A stretch of DNA of 64,000 bases. Source: Lentinula raphanica (taxonomy: Eukaryota > Basidiomycota > Agaricomycetes > Agaricales > Omphalotaceae). The notes under the pieces are model-generated. The model had not been told where the DNA came from, did not search any database, and worked only from the letters and a program-made list of their open reading frames with translations. Made by a program: the position numbers and the translations under genes. Every line of letters starts with the position of its first letter. Position 1 is the first letter of the stretch. This document shows, in pieces, positions 22,154-33,075 of this stretch. The stretch is from positions 310,001 to 374,000 of the forward strand of contig JANVFP010000030.1 in the NCBI GenBank assembly GCA_027919835.1. The letters run 5' to 3'.

Positions 22154-23276
22154 ACTGTGCACACATACAGAGCTCTATTGCCCCTACAAGTTGTCCACTA
22201 TGACCTAGTGATGATACCCAGTCTGTGTGGAGCTATGCACACTTTTTCACCAAAGTGCTCAGAATCTTCTGATAGAGCTTTTGATTTACATTTCACTCTA
22301 CACCATGCAGTTCTGGATGGATCCCTTAGGTGTCTTAAGTGAAAATGTGCGGCTCCACGTCCTCCTCGGGATGAGAACAAATTTGAAGGCATTTGGTTGA
22401 CTGGCTCTCCCGCAATCATCATTTCGAGTTGCACACTCAAAACACAAAAAGCGGACTTGAGTGTTATTTCACTCCCAGAGTCTCTAGATCACTCTGGACC
22501 ATGCCTAGACACATCACATGGGTCTCTGGATATATTTCGGACATTCCCAGCGCTTATGGGGCGCTTGGATCATCAGCTGATAGCTGCACATGGTCCCATC
22601 TTCACATGCATCAGGCATATCATGATGGGGTTGATCTGGTCCTGATGGTGGCTGTTACAGGTGCCAGAGGTCTGAGCAGAGGCCTGTAAAAGCGAGTTTG
22701 CCCATCAGTTTTTGATCTCCCATTCTTCCTTTCCTTCCCCCACCATCTCTGACCTGGGTGAGGCTGCCTGCATGTCCCCTTGCTCTATTTGAGCTCTGAT
22801 TGCACTGTCCAGCACATTCCTCCATCTGTACAGACTACAGGCCTTCCAGAGGTGTCTCAGATACAGGAATCTGGTATGAAATTTCGCATTTTTCACCATC
22901 AAGACACTGAACAGATACCAAAGCACATCCAGACAGATCTAAGGTGATCAGACACTGTAGAAGTTGATTCCTTTGCTAGATCTTGGGTTTTTGGTGTCTC
23001 AGTGCGCTCTGATCATGTCTGATAAGCCTCTACATTGTACTAACTCTTATCTACATAGATCTAACCTTGATCTGACTGTTTTTCCTTCACCCTCCCTCCT
23101 CTCCCTCATATCATGTATGTTCTCATTGTTTGTATATATGTAGTGGTATGTAGCTACAACCTTACCTATCCTGTACCATTATGTAGCCCTCCATGATCCG
23201 CTCTGAATGTTATGGGCTTTGGCCCAGTGTTGGCTAACTCTTACTTCCTGTCCTACATGAGTGCAAAAGGCAGAGG
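22154..23276 (+). repeat. 5'-truncated A-linker-B (probable A2-B2 of N4)
   Basis: Subfamily 1 A starting about 215 bp in, then linker and B. It adjoins a broken YR on the left and, after GGCAGAGG, the A1 of N5 at TGTCTCAG on the right. The order fits one deletion inside N4 from mid-YR into A2. Confidence 0.7.
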
Positions 23277-23415
23277 TGTCTCAGTGCGCTCTGATCATGT
23301 CTGATAAGCCCCTACATTGTACTAACTCTTATCTACATAGATCTAACCTTGATCTGCCTCTTTTTCCTTCATCCTCCTGCTCTCCCTGAGCACCATCTTC
23401 ATCTCAACACTCTGT

Positions 23416-25035
23416 ATGGCTCCCCATTGCTCTGAATCACCAGATCCTCTTGCTATCCATGCTGCTACACCCTCCATGTCCAAATCTAGCCAGATCCATG
23501 CTGATCAGGCCTCATCTAAGCCCTTCAGACACCTTGATCTTGCTCAAACTCTCCCCAAATCCTCATCCACCAAGATCAGAGCAGATCAGAGTGCTTCTGA
23601 GGCCTCTAGACCCCTCAATCCTGCACAAACTCGCCTCAATCCCTTATCTGATCAGATCAGGCCAGATCAAAGTTACTCCCTTCCTCTCAAAAGTCCTCTA
23701 ACATGTCCTCTCACTCTCAGATCACCTCTAGCTCGCTTCCTGGGTGCTCCATGGGCGCTTCTAGCTCCTCTAAACAGGGTAGAGCTCATGTCCACTTCAG
23801 GTCTGTGTCTCCTCATCCCTCTGATGTTCCATCTTCCTCTGCTGCTCCCCACTTGTCACCTCCTCCCTCCCTTGCTGCCAGGCTCTCTGATGACCCTGAG
23901 CAAGCTCTGGAGTTTCAGGCAGTCAGTGAACAAGCCAGGACTTTGCAGGAAGTTGTTGAACAGTTCAGAAATGAGGAGATCAATGCTATGGAAGCCTTTA
24001 GGGCTATTAGAGATATATCATCCAATGATCCTGTTGTATCCCAAGACTATGTGTCTCAGATCATGGATATTCAGAGAGAGACCAATCAGTTTAAGAGAGA
24101 CAAACTCAAAGGGCAGGATGCTGCTGTTTCAGCTGATCAGAATGATGTCTCTCATGAGGATGCTGTCAATGAGGCTGCTTGGGCTAGCATGCAAGCTCAG
24201 ATTCAGGACTTGGATGATGAGCAAGCCCAGCTTGACTCTAGTGCTTCTGCTCAAGATCCAGAGCCTATTCTACAGGCTGGGAGAGATGCCTTGGCTAGGG
24301 TTCTGTGCTTCTGAGGCCTCTAGACCCCTCAATCCTGCACAAACTCGCCTCAATCCCTTATCTGATCAGATCAGGCCAGATCAAAGTTACTCCCTTCCTC
24401 TCAAAAGTCCTCTAACATGTCCTCTCACTCTCAGATCACCTCTAGCTCGCTTCCTGGGTGCTCCATGGGCGCTTCTAGCTCCTCTAAACAGGGTAGAGCT
24501 CATGTCCACTTCAGGTCTGTGTCTCCTCATCCCTCTGATGTTCCATCTTCCTCTGCTGCTCCCCACTTGTCACCTCCTCCCTCCCTTGCTGCCAGGCTCT
24601 CTGATGACCCTGAGCAAGCTCTGGAGTTTCAGGCAGTCAGTGAACAAGCCAGGACTTTGCAGGAAGTTGTTGAACAGTTCAGAAATGAGGAGATCAATGC
24701 TATGGAAGCCTTTAGGGCTATTAGAGATATCTCATCCAATGATCCTGTTGTATCCCAAGATTATGTGTCTCAGATCATGGATATTCAGAGAGAGACCAAT
24801 CAGTTTAAGAGAGATAAACTCAAAGGGAAGGAGGCTGCTGTTTCAGCAGAGCAAAATACTGTCTCTCATGAGGATGCTGTCAATGAGGCTGCTTGGGCTA
24901 GCATGCAAGCTCAGATTCAGGACCTGGATGATGAGCAAGCCCAGCTGGACTCTGGTGCTTCTGCTCAAGATTCAGAGCCTATTCTACAGGCTGGGAGAGA
25001 TGCCTTGGCTAGGCTTCTTGCCTCTCCTGTCAAAC
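23416..25035 (+). pseudogene. Gag of N5 with frameshift and 714-bp tandem duplication
   Basis: Starts normally at 23416. About 10-11 bp are lost in the GATCAGGCCA repeat near 23663, which shifts the frame. At 24305 the sequence returns to GTGCTTCTGAGGCC, seen first at 23591, giving a tandem duplication with a 714 bp period. The two copies share the same deletion but differ at several sites further on (for example near 24115 and 24830), so unequal exchange or conversion with another copy is likely. Gag ends abruptly after SPVK at 25035. Confidence 0.8.
23591..25018 (+). repeat. Tandem duplication within gag of N5 (two units of 714 bp)
   Basis: Unit 1 is 23591-24304 and unit 2 starts at 24305. 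Both begin with GTGCTTCTGAGGCCTC. The boundary follows GGCTAGGGTTCT, where the short match TTCTG/GTGCTTCTG may have guided the exchange. Confidence 0.8.
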
Positions 25036-25740
25036 ACCGCGGGCAAATTGAAGGGCACCATCGCGTGTGGTGCCTTCATGGCACCTGTCCTGTACCATGG
25101 TGGGCACCCTATTGCCTCCGAGAGTTGATCGAGCGCCCTAATTTCGAGGCGCTACCTCTAGGCTACCTACCATCCTCAAGTAACTCCAGACATATGAAAA
25201 CAGATATGGATGATTTGTACTTGAAAAACATGTAGTAACCAGCTCACTCAGCTTATGCAGGCAGCTATTTTTATGGTATGAATATAAAGAAAACTTGTGG
25301 CACTCCATTTCTTGTATAAGAAATCATGTTAAAGAGCATTGACTACTGAGCTATATGGGAGCAGATGTCAGTTTCCACTCCTAATTTCAATGGCAATGAA
25401 AAACTAAGTAGTAGTGTTAGGGTGTCCATGGTGAAAACCAAAATTCCCGGAGGGACAGTATGCAGCAGGGTCCCTCTACACAGCTGTACTATCCACATTG
25501 ACCAATAAATGTAAGGCAAAGTAAGCATTATCAGCCCACTGTAGTGCTACATGCTGAGAGATTGCATGCTTTGGAAAATGGGTTTTCAAAGACTTGTTTG
25601 CTCATCGGAAGTGCAATGCAGCACTCATCTTGGCCTCATGCCATGATGACACAAAAACAATGACAATTTTTAGTTAATATTTCAGGCTGCCATTGTTTTG
25701 ATTGTAGGGATGAGTAGATAGCAACATACATGCGAGTTCT
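25036..25740. other. 705 bp of sequence unrelated to the rest of the window
   Basis: Lies between a broken gag and the start of the RT N-terminal region of N5, replacing about 860 bp of element. The first ~150 bp are G+C-rich. Two forward frames read into it from the element: one of ~66 residues ending at 25235, and one of ~31 residues with a hydrophobic GAFMAPVLYHGG stretch ending at 25128. The remainder is A+T-rich without a long frame. No terminal inverted repeats or target duplication are seen. It could be a captured host fragment or filler from repair; I recognise no gene. Confidence 0.6.
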
Positions 25741-26213
25741 TAAATCTCTAGCTGGTACAAAGCATACTTTGGACTCCTCTCAATCTGCTTCAAATCCACG
25801 ATTTAGGCGTGGCTATCTATGGTCTTCTTCTAGTTCATCTTGTAACATTATTCCTCCCAGTATCACATCTACTATGACTGCACCTCCTCTACCTTCACCT
25901 CCTGATCATCTCTTGAACAATCCTCAAATTCTTGCTACCTTGCAATCTATGTCTAGTTATATCAAAGTTGAAACTCCTTTCAATGTGGATCGCTTGGAAC
26001 TCCTCTTATCCACTCATCCTAATCAGCCCTTTGTTGCTTCTGTAATCCACTCTCTGAGCGAAGGATTCTGGCCTTTCTATGACGCAGAGTGGGAAGAAGA
26101 ATGCAAACAGAAAGTAGAGAACTATGTCACTGAGGAAGTGGACATTGCTGCACTCAAAGCCCACAGAGATCAGGAGGTAGCTGCTGGGAGGTGGTCAGAA
26201 GCACTACCAGAAG
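25741..26213 (+). pseudogene. RT N-terminal fragment of N5
   Basis: Encodes the Ser/Pro-rich leader and the NVDRLELLLS...EAEWEEEC region up to the codons for SEALPE, where N6 is inserted. The same gene resumes at 43269 on the far side of N6, with about 57 bp of RT missing between the two sides. Confidence 0.8.
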
Positions 26214-27528
26214 CCTCTGCCTTTTGCACTCAGGTGGGACAGGAAGTAAGAGTTAGCCAACACTGGGTCAAAGCCCATAACATTCAGAGCAGATCATGGA
26301 GGGCTACATAATGGTACAGGATAGGTAAGGATGTAGCTACATACCGCTAGATATATACAAACAGTGAGAACATACATAATAGAAGGGAGAGCAGGGAGGG
26401 TGAAGGAAAAATAGGCAGATCAAGGTTAGATCTATGTAGATAAGAGTTAGTACAATGTAGAGGCTTATCAGACATGATCAGAGCGCACTGAGACACCAAA
26501 AACCCAAGATCTAACAAAGGAATCAACTCCTAGAGTGTCTGATCACCTTAGATCTGTCTGGATGTGCTTTGATGTCTGTTCAGTGTCTTGATGGTGAAAA
26601 ATGCGAAATTTCATACCAGATTCCTGTATCTGAGACACCTCTGGAAGGCCTATAGTCTGTACAGATGGAGGAATGTGCTGGATAGTGAAATCAGAGCTCA
26701 AATAGAGCAAGGGGACATGCAGGCAGCCTCACCCAGGTCAGAGATGGTGGGGGAAGGAAAGGAAGAATGGGAGATCAAAAACTGATGATGAAACTTGCTT
26801 TTACAGGCCTCTGCTCAGACCTCTGGCACCTGTAACAGCCACCATCAGGACCAGATCAACCCCATCATGATATGCCTGATGCATGTGAAGATGGGACTAT
26901 GTGCAGCTATCAGCTGATGATCCAAGCGCCCCATAAGCGCTGGAAATGTCCAAAATATATCCAGAGACCCATGTGATGTGTCTAGGCATGGTCCAGAGTG
27001 ATCTAGAGACTCTGGGAGTAAAACAACACTCAAGTCCGCTTTTTGTGTTTTGAGTGTGCAACTCGAAATGACGATTGCGGGAGAACCAGTGAACCAAATG
27101 CCTTCAAATTTGTTCTCATCCCGAAGAAGACATGGAGCCGCACATTTTCACTTAAGACACCTAAGGGATCCATCCAGAACTGCATGGTGTAGAGCGAAAT
27201 GTAAATCAAAAGCTCTATCAGAAGATTCTGAGCACTTTGGTGAAAAAGTGTGCATAACTCCACACAGACTGGGTATCATCACTAGGTCATAGTGGACAAC
27301 TTGTAGGGGCAATAGAGCTCTGTATGCGTACACAGTATAGTGGCAAGAGCACTTGAGGGTAGCCAGCAATTAAGTGAATTCATGTACACATTAGGTATGA
27401 TGAAGGTGAAGACCTTCATGTACATACCTGTTGTGATGAATAGTGCACTATAATTACTGGGAGATGATCTGTTGTTTGCAGAGGCCTGCAGAAAGGCTCC
27501 CTACCCTTGGAATCCGCCTTCATGTCGA
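26214..27528 (-). repeat. A2-linker-B2 of N6
   Basis: 1,315 bp reverse copy with the complement of the B end at 26214 and the complement of the A start at 27528. It is followed directly by reverse B1 at 27529. Confidence 0.85.
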
Positions 27529-27621
27529 CCTCTGCCTTTTGCACTCAGGTGGGACAGGAAGTAAGAGTTAGCCAACACTGGGCCAAAGCCCATAACATTC
27601 AGAGCGGATCATGGAGGGCTA
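27529..27621 (-). repeat. B1 of N6
   Basis: 93 bp B copy between A2 and the 3' spacer after YR, in the same relative order as in N1, N3 and N7. Confidence 0.85.
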
Positions 27622-27740
27622 TAGATTGCTATGAGATGTTGTTGAGGGGTGGATGGTGGTGAGAGAAAATGTGAATGAGACGCGAGTTCAATGGTTGTAT
27701 ATCAGATTGGATGGTGTTACAATAGTACAGGGATACAGTG

Positions 27741-28747
27741 TCAAGATCTTTGGGCTTGTATGAGTGAAGCTAGTTGTAGTTCTGCCCTTACTGTAGGATT
27801 ATCTCTGATATATATTTTCCAAGCTGTAGAAGACCAACGTCCTAAAGCCATAATCACAGATTCAGAAAGACCAAGTCTGGCATAAAAGGTTGCACCACCA
27901 GCTCTAAGTGAATGTCCACCAAACTCCCTACCAACATAAGCAAAGAACCTAGATTCAAACCAGGATCTAGTGGGGAGTGTTCCATCTTCACAGAGGAACA
28001 ATGCAGGCCTGGCTCCATGTAGTTTGTCCCTGATAGTACAGTATTCCTTGAGGACAGACACAGGACCGGCCACTGCTTGATGACTTTGGAGAATATCTGT
28101 TCCATGGTAAAAAGGATCACTCTTGTGATAAGGCAAGTGGTAACCAGCTCTGCCATTCTCAAACTTGAGAGAGGCCCGCTTGATCACCTTACGCCAGTCA
28201 CGCAGATCATGCTGATTAGGAACAGTGAGTTCACCAATGCGATGACAGCCATAGAAGCCACAGCTCATGAGAGTTGCAAACGAAGATCATCATAGGAGAG
28301 ATACCGAGAGTCATAGAAGAGTTGGATATGAGATATTTGAAGAGGAGGCTTCCTCTTGACTGGATCAGCTCTAACTTTCTTGGAGCCTCTGATTGTAGCT
28401 TGAACCAGAGGATGAGCACGAGATTCATCAAAGTGAGGGTAGATTTGTTTAAGAAAGTGACGAGCACCAGAGAGATATTTGGGTCCAGAGGCAATGTGTC
28501 TGGATGTGTATGCAATGTATCTGGAGAGTGTGGATGGAGTAGGATCCAGATCAAGCTTGTGTGAGGTGCAGAAGTGGATGTAATCCCTAGCACCTGTAGT
28601 ATAGTTCTGTTTAGTAGACTTTTCAATGGCATGGGCTTGAAGGAATAACACCAAGTCATCTAGCTTGTTCAAGTCCATAGGAGGGTGAGCAGAGCGCCCT
28701 TGTCTCTTCCTCTGCTCACTCATGGCCTCTAAAAGGACTCTCTCCAT
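27741..28747 (-). pseudogene. Tyrosine recombinase of N6, 1-nt frameshift
   Basis: Complete in length, with Arg box, HSLR, GRWSS and KIYIR present. One A is missing near 28274 (AAACGAAG where the copy at 53095 has AAACAGAAG), which breaks the frame at residues ~158-160. The start at 28747 overlaps the RT stop as in other copies. Confidence 0.85.
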
Positions 28748-30920
28748 CGCGCCGGCAGTAGCTCTCTTGGGGGCTCAAAAGTGCGGACACGGTAGGAGGG
28801 AAACTGGAGCTTGAAGTCATCCAGTAAAAGTCTAGATAGAAGGTCCGAACTGACCTGGTGCCTAGGCTGCCTAGAGATACCCCCCAAAACCTCAGCACTT
28901 TAAAAACTTTGAATTTGCCTGAAAAAGCCTGAGCAAGCCTCAGTTTGCCTGGAAAAGCCTGGGCAAGCCTGAGTTTGCCTCAGATTTCTTTGGGTGCTTT
29001 GGGAGAGCCTAGGTTTTGGGGGGTATCTCTGGGTTACCTAGGCCAAGGGTACTTTTCCTGATGCTCTGCCTTGATGTTATCCTTGCCAGGAATATGACGA
29101 ACTCTGAAGTCAATACCAGTCTTGAGAACTATACCAGCAATAGCAAGAAGGATGGAGTTGTGTGATGATTCTTTGACTGCAAGAGAGCTCAGCACTTGAA
29201 CAGAGTCCAAACTATCAGAGAAAAATAGAGCTCTCTTGGGTGGACTAGGTTTGGAAGCAATGTGATGTAGGCCAGATAGAATAGCTAGTAGCTCTCTGAA
29301 GAAGATATCAACAATTGGGCTCCCAGGAGTTGGATGCACTTGATAGCAAAACCCATTGCTAGCATAGACAAAGGAGAGAGCTATGTTGCTTGCATCAGTC
29401 CAGCACACAAAGTCTGCTTCACTGTCACTCCATGCTTGGGCATCTACAAATCGTATCCCAATGGCAGACTTGAGCATGTCAGAGAACCAAGTCAGGTCTC
29501 TATGCACTTCACCATTGATAGGGATGTGACGAAATTGAAGTGTCTTGCCACTCATTTTGCGATACATTGCTGTGAGAGCAGGCCTGGCCCATGGAAGAAC
29601 ATTAAGTGACCAGTTCAAAGAGCCTGTGAGGTGCTGCCAGTCTCTGAGCGCAGCTTTACGATTAGGAGATGAGAGGAATGTGTGGATGGCTTCCACAAGT
29701 CCATCAATGGACTCTTGGGTCAAAGAGATGGACCCTTTCATGATATCTGTCAAGAAGCCAATGATTAAGAGCCAGACTCCCCAGTCTTGTTTTCTGTCTT
29801 CATAGGGGCAGTCAATCATGTCCCAAAAGACTAGAAGCTGTACTTGTCTCTTGGGATACTTCTTGCCATGAAATGTGATCAGATTCCTCTTGAAGTCCCA
29901 TCCAAAGAAATCATCCATGTAGACATGTAGATTGGGGATTCCTAGCTTCTCAGTCCCAAACCAGCAAAGGAGTGCTGATACAGAGCACCAACAGTGAGGA
30001 GAGGTTCTAGTTCCAAACACTAATCTCCTGACAATATGAAATCTTCCTTCAACAGATACAACTTGACAAAGTTGCCAGAGAGGATGAGCAGGGAGATTGA
30101 GGAAAGCTTTGGCTACATCACTCTTGAATAGCACAAGCTCCTCATTAGGATGCTCTTTGATAACATCATTGAGCACCTGGCCAAAAGTGTGCATGTCATC
30201 ATATTTGACTTTGGCCTCCTCTCTAGGAATACCATCATTGAGACCTGATGCAGTTTGGTCCATGACAACTCTGGCTTTCCCCTTCTGCCAGACTACAAAC
30301 ATAGGGGAAACTTTCATGCCAGGTAATAGTACAAAATCTTCTGGTAGTGCTTCTGACCACCTCCCAGCAGCTACCTCCTGATCTCTGTGAGCTTTGAGTG
30401 CAGCAATATCCACTTCCTCAGTGACATAATTCTCTACTTTCTGCTTGCATTCCTCTTCCCACTCTGCTTCATAGAAGGGCCAGAATCCTTCTCTCAGTGA
30501 GCGAATGACAGAAGCAACAAAGGGCTGATTAGGATGAGTGGACAAGAGGAGTTCTAAGCGATCCACATTGAAGGGAGTTTCAACTTTGATATGACTAGCC
30601 ATAGAGTGCAAAGTAGCAAGAATTTGAGGATTGTTCAAAAGATGTTCAGGAGGTGAAGGTAGAGGAGGTGCAGTCATTGTAGATGTAATACTGGGAGGAA
30701 TGATATTACAAGATGCACTAGAAGAAGACCATAGATAGCCACGTCTAAAACGTGGATTTGAAGTAGATTGGGAAGAGTCCAGAGGATGCTTTGTACCAGC
30801 CAGAGATTTAGGCCCTTGAAGAGCGCTTTCTACTCTCTCTGCGACGCTTCTGGAGCTGGTCATAACAGGATTGATTGTCAATGGCTCTGTGCTGTTCCCC
30901 ACACTCACTGCAGTAGCCAT
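28729..30920 (-). pseudogene. RT/RH of N6, interrupted by a small TIR element
   Basis: Open from the conserved ATG at 30920 through the RT core (YMDD near 29920) and RNase H acidic boxes, until the element at 28843-29063 interrupts within the KADLLSRL region. The last ~40 residues follow on the other side. Removing the insert leaves an otherwise near-intact gene. Confidence 0.85.
28843..29063. mobile_element. MITE-like insertion M1 (about 221 bp)
   Basis: Carries inverted blocks GCCTAGAGATACCCCCC and GGGGGGTATCTCTGGG near its two ends and the terminal motif TTTTCCTGATG on the right. The left end has diverged and lacks CATCAGG. It is related to M2-M4 by end structure. The middle has repeated AAGCCTG/GCAAGCCT words. 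The target duplication is unclear. Confidence 0.65.
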
Positions 30921-31384
30921 GCTTCCTGTTATTAGGACAGGGCTCTGAACACCTCTTCTCATTCCAAAGGATGCAAGGTGTGTCACAACGCTTTGAATTG
31001 GAAGAGGAAGATGATGAACTACCACCAGAAGGCCTCTTCCTAGCAGATAACAGCTTTTTGAGCAGAAGAGTGTGGAAGCTCTCTGGATTGCCCAGATCAA
31101 AGGGAGTGTTGGCAGCCTTCTGCCTAGCTTCTTTATCAACTCTGATAGCCACAGATGGACATCAGGAAAAAGCCTTTGACCTCAAAGTAACTTCAAGTTA
31201 ACTCAGGTATAAACTTATACTCAGGTTACTCAGGTTACTCAAGACAACTTCAGTAACTTGAGAGAACTTGGAGCATTTGCCTCTACTCAAGTTAGCCTGG
31301 TAAGATTCAGTTTGCTTGAAATAGCACAAAGTATAATATGTACTTATAGTGAGACAATGATATTTATGGTAGGGTGCAAGTGAG

Positions 31385-32105
31385 TACATCTACAAATTCC
31401 ATTACTTGATAAAGGCTAAATGAGTATATTTGCAAGCTATATTTGAAGGCCTCAAAATGCCTCAAGGATGCTTATAGATAAATAGAAATAAAACAAGATT
31501 TGCAGTATTAGCTGTGAATAATGGTGAGCAGTCAGTGATGGTAAAATCAAGATCTTTTGATGAAGTATAAATGCATATTATGTAGGCCTCATTTAAGGAC
31601 TTAAAAACGCCTCCAGAACACTTAGAATCAGATCAGAATACAATGAGATATTTAAAAAACAAGGTGCTCATTATAGATAATAATAAACAAGGAATAACTG
31701 GATAGTGAGATCCTTTGATGAAGTGCCAATGAATATGTTTGAAAGCCTTATTCAGGAGCTTCAGAACGCTCCCAAGATACCCAGAATTGAATGAAAACAA
31801 GACAAAATATATAGAAAAGTGAGGTGCTAACTGCAATCAATAAGTATAATAAGGATTTTTTTATGAAATACAAAGAGATACATCTGAAAGCTTTATTTGA
31901 GAGTCTCACAACGCCCCCAGAATGTTTAATATTGAATGAGATTTAGACAAAGTATGTATAAAACAGGTGCTTGCCATTGAAAAATATGAACAGGCAATAA
32001 TAACATGATAATATTAGCTGATGGAATGCAAGTAAATAAAATAAATAGCTCTCTTTCAGGGCTTCAAGATGCACCTAAGATCTCTAATAATGAATGAGAT
32101 GAAGA
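31385..32105. repeat. Diverged tandem repeats (~145-160 bp period) in M5
   Basis: A unit recurs about five times: TGAAGT/TGAAATAC, then a GCCT..TT..AGGG-type stretch, then ACGCCTCCAGAA-like words, then GAATGAG. Unit starts near 31561, 31719, 31863 and 32022, with an earlier degenerate one near 31410. The copies are clearly old relative to each other. Confidence 0.55.
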
Positions 32106-32391
32106 CAAGATATGCAGAAAAGCGACAACATAGTAATAAATCATGTGCAGGTCATGTGAACCAACTTTTTTGTTGCCTCTGGCATCGCTGTTTCCTTTTA
32201 TATCTACGAGCAACATTTTTGTTTTGCTCACTGACAATCTTTTGAGTTTCTTCAAAACTCAAACTGTTATCAATAGATATATCAACCTGATATATCTTAC
32301 ACTCAATATAGATGCCCTTGTAAAATAATCAGCTAAATTTTCATGCTTTTTTCTTACTAAAAGTTATATGGTCAGCAAGCTTATGTTACTC

Positions 32392-32433
32392 TCTGGGCGT
32401 CAAAGTACTTGTCCCAGTACTTTGACGCCCAGA
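32392..32433. repeat. Perfect 18-bp inverted repeat (hairpin) in M5
   Basis: Arm TCTGGGCGTCAAAGTACT at 32392-32409, loop TGTCCC, and the exact complement at 32416-32433. It is G+C-richer than its surroundings. Its role is unknown. Confidence 0.85.
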
Positions 32434-32559
32434 AACAAAGTCACATGATAGTTGAACTTATGTCTTGTTGATTTGTTTGACGCTTCTTGTCTTTATACTC
32501 CCACTATCCTCACTTTCACTCTTTCTTACTTTTTTTCTTTAAAGCTTAACAATTGTTAC

Positions 32560-33075
32560 TGGATGCTCAGGCTATCGAGTAAGTGTTTATTCAACTGCTT
32601 AGCTCACTTTATAACTAATATCAATACTCAAGGCATTCTCTTACAACGTAGCAGTCTATTTTATCCAAGTACAAGGAGGAAGGCATATAGGTTCTCAGGT
32701 GAGTTCTTATTCAAATCCCTTCATGCTAAGCTCAATTTAAAGCTATTACAGGGTGTTAACTGGTCTTCAAACCATATCTCCACTGCTCAAGGCATTCTCT
32801 TATAATGTGGCAGTCTATCTTATCCAGGTACCAGGAGGAAGGCATATAGGTTTCCAGGTGAGTTTTTATTCAAATCCCTTCATGCTGAGCTCATTTTTAC
32901 GCTGTTATAGGGTGTTAGCCACTCCCCAAATTATATCTCTACTGCACCAGGTATTCTCTAACAACCTGGCAATCTATCTTACTTAGGTACTAGGAGGAAG
33001 GCATAGAGGTCTCCAGGTGAGTTCTTGTTCAATTTCCTTCATGCTGAGCTCATTTTGGAGCTATCATAGGGTACT
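32560..33075. repeat. 159-bp tandem repeats in M5 (about 3.3 copies)
   Basis: The marker AGGCATTCTC/AGGTATTCTC occurs at 32631, 32790 and 32949, exactly 159 bp apart, each followed by GCAGTCTAT-like, AGGAGGAAGGCATA and CCCTTCATGCTGAGCTC blocks. A partial copy precedes the first. Confidence 0.8.

Larger units (their letters stand above)
17035..23276 (+). mobile_element. Ngaro-like copy N4, heavily interrupted
   Basis: The end of gag, RT/RH and YR in forward order are interrupted by S2 (18561-19780) and S3 (20262-21552). YR is cut at about 22153 and joins an A already missing its first ~215 bp. That A-linker-B (22154-23276) is best read as N4's own A2-B2 after an internal deletion. Its B ends against the A1 of N5 at 23277, so N4 was probably inserted in N5. 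The left half was lost at the N3/N2 junction. Confidence 0.7.

Noticed and set aside
25343..25528. 61-residue antisense frame in the 705 bp foreign segment
   Set aside because: Leu-rich, no motif, lies in the A+T-rich part; probably chance.
32452..32805. 117-residue frame in M5 as a transposase
   Set aside because: Low-complexity Leu/Ser/Phe content running into the tandem repeats, with no catalytic motif and no similarity between repeat units at protein level.
32560..33075. CRISPR-like array
   Set aside because: Whole 159-bp units repeat without alternating short repeats and unique spacers, and the setting is eukaryotic.
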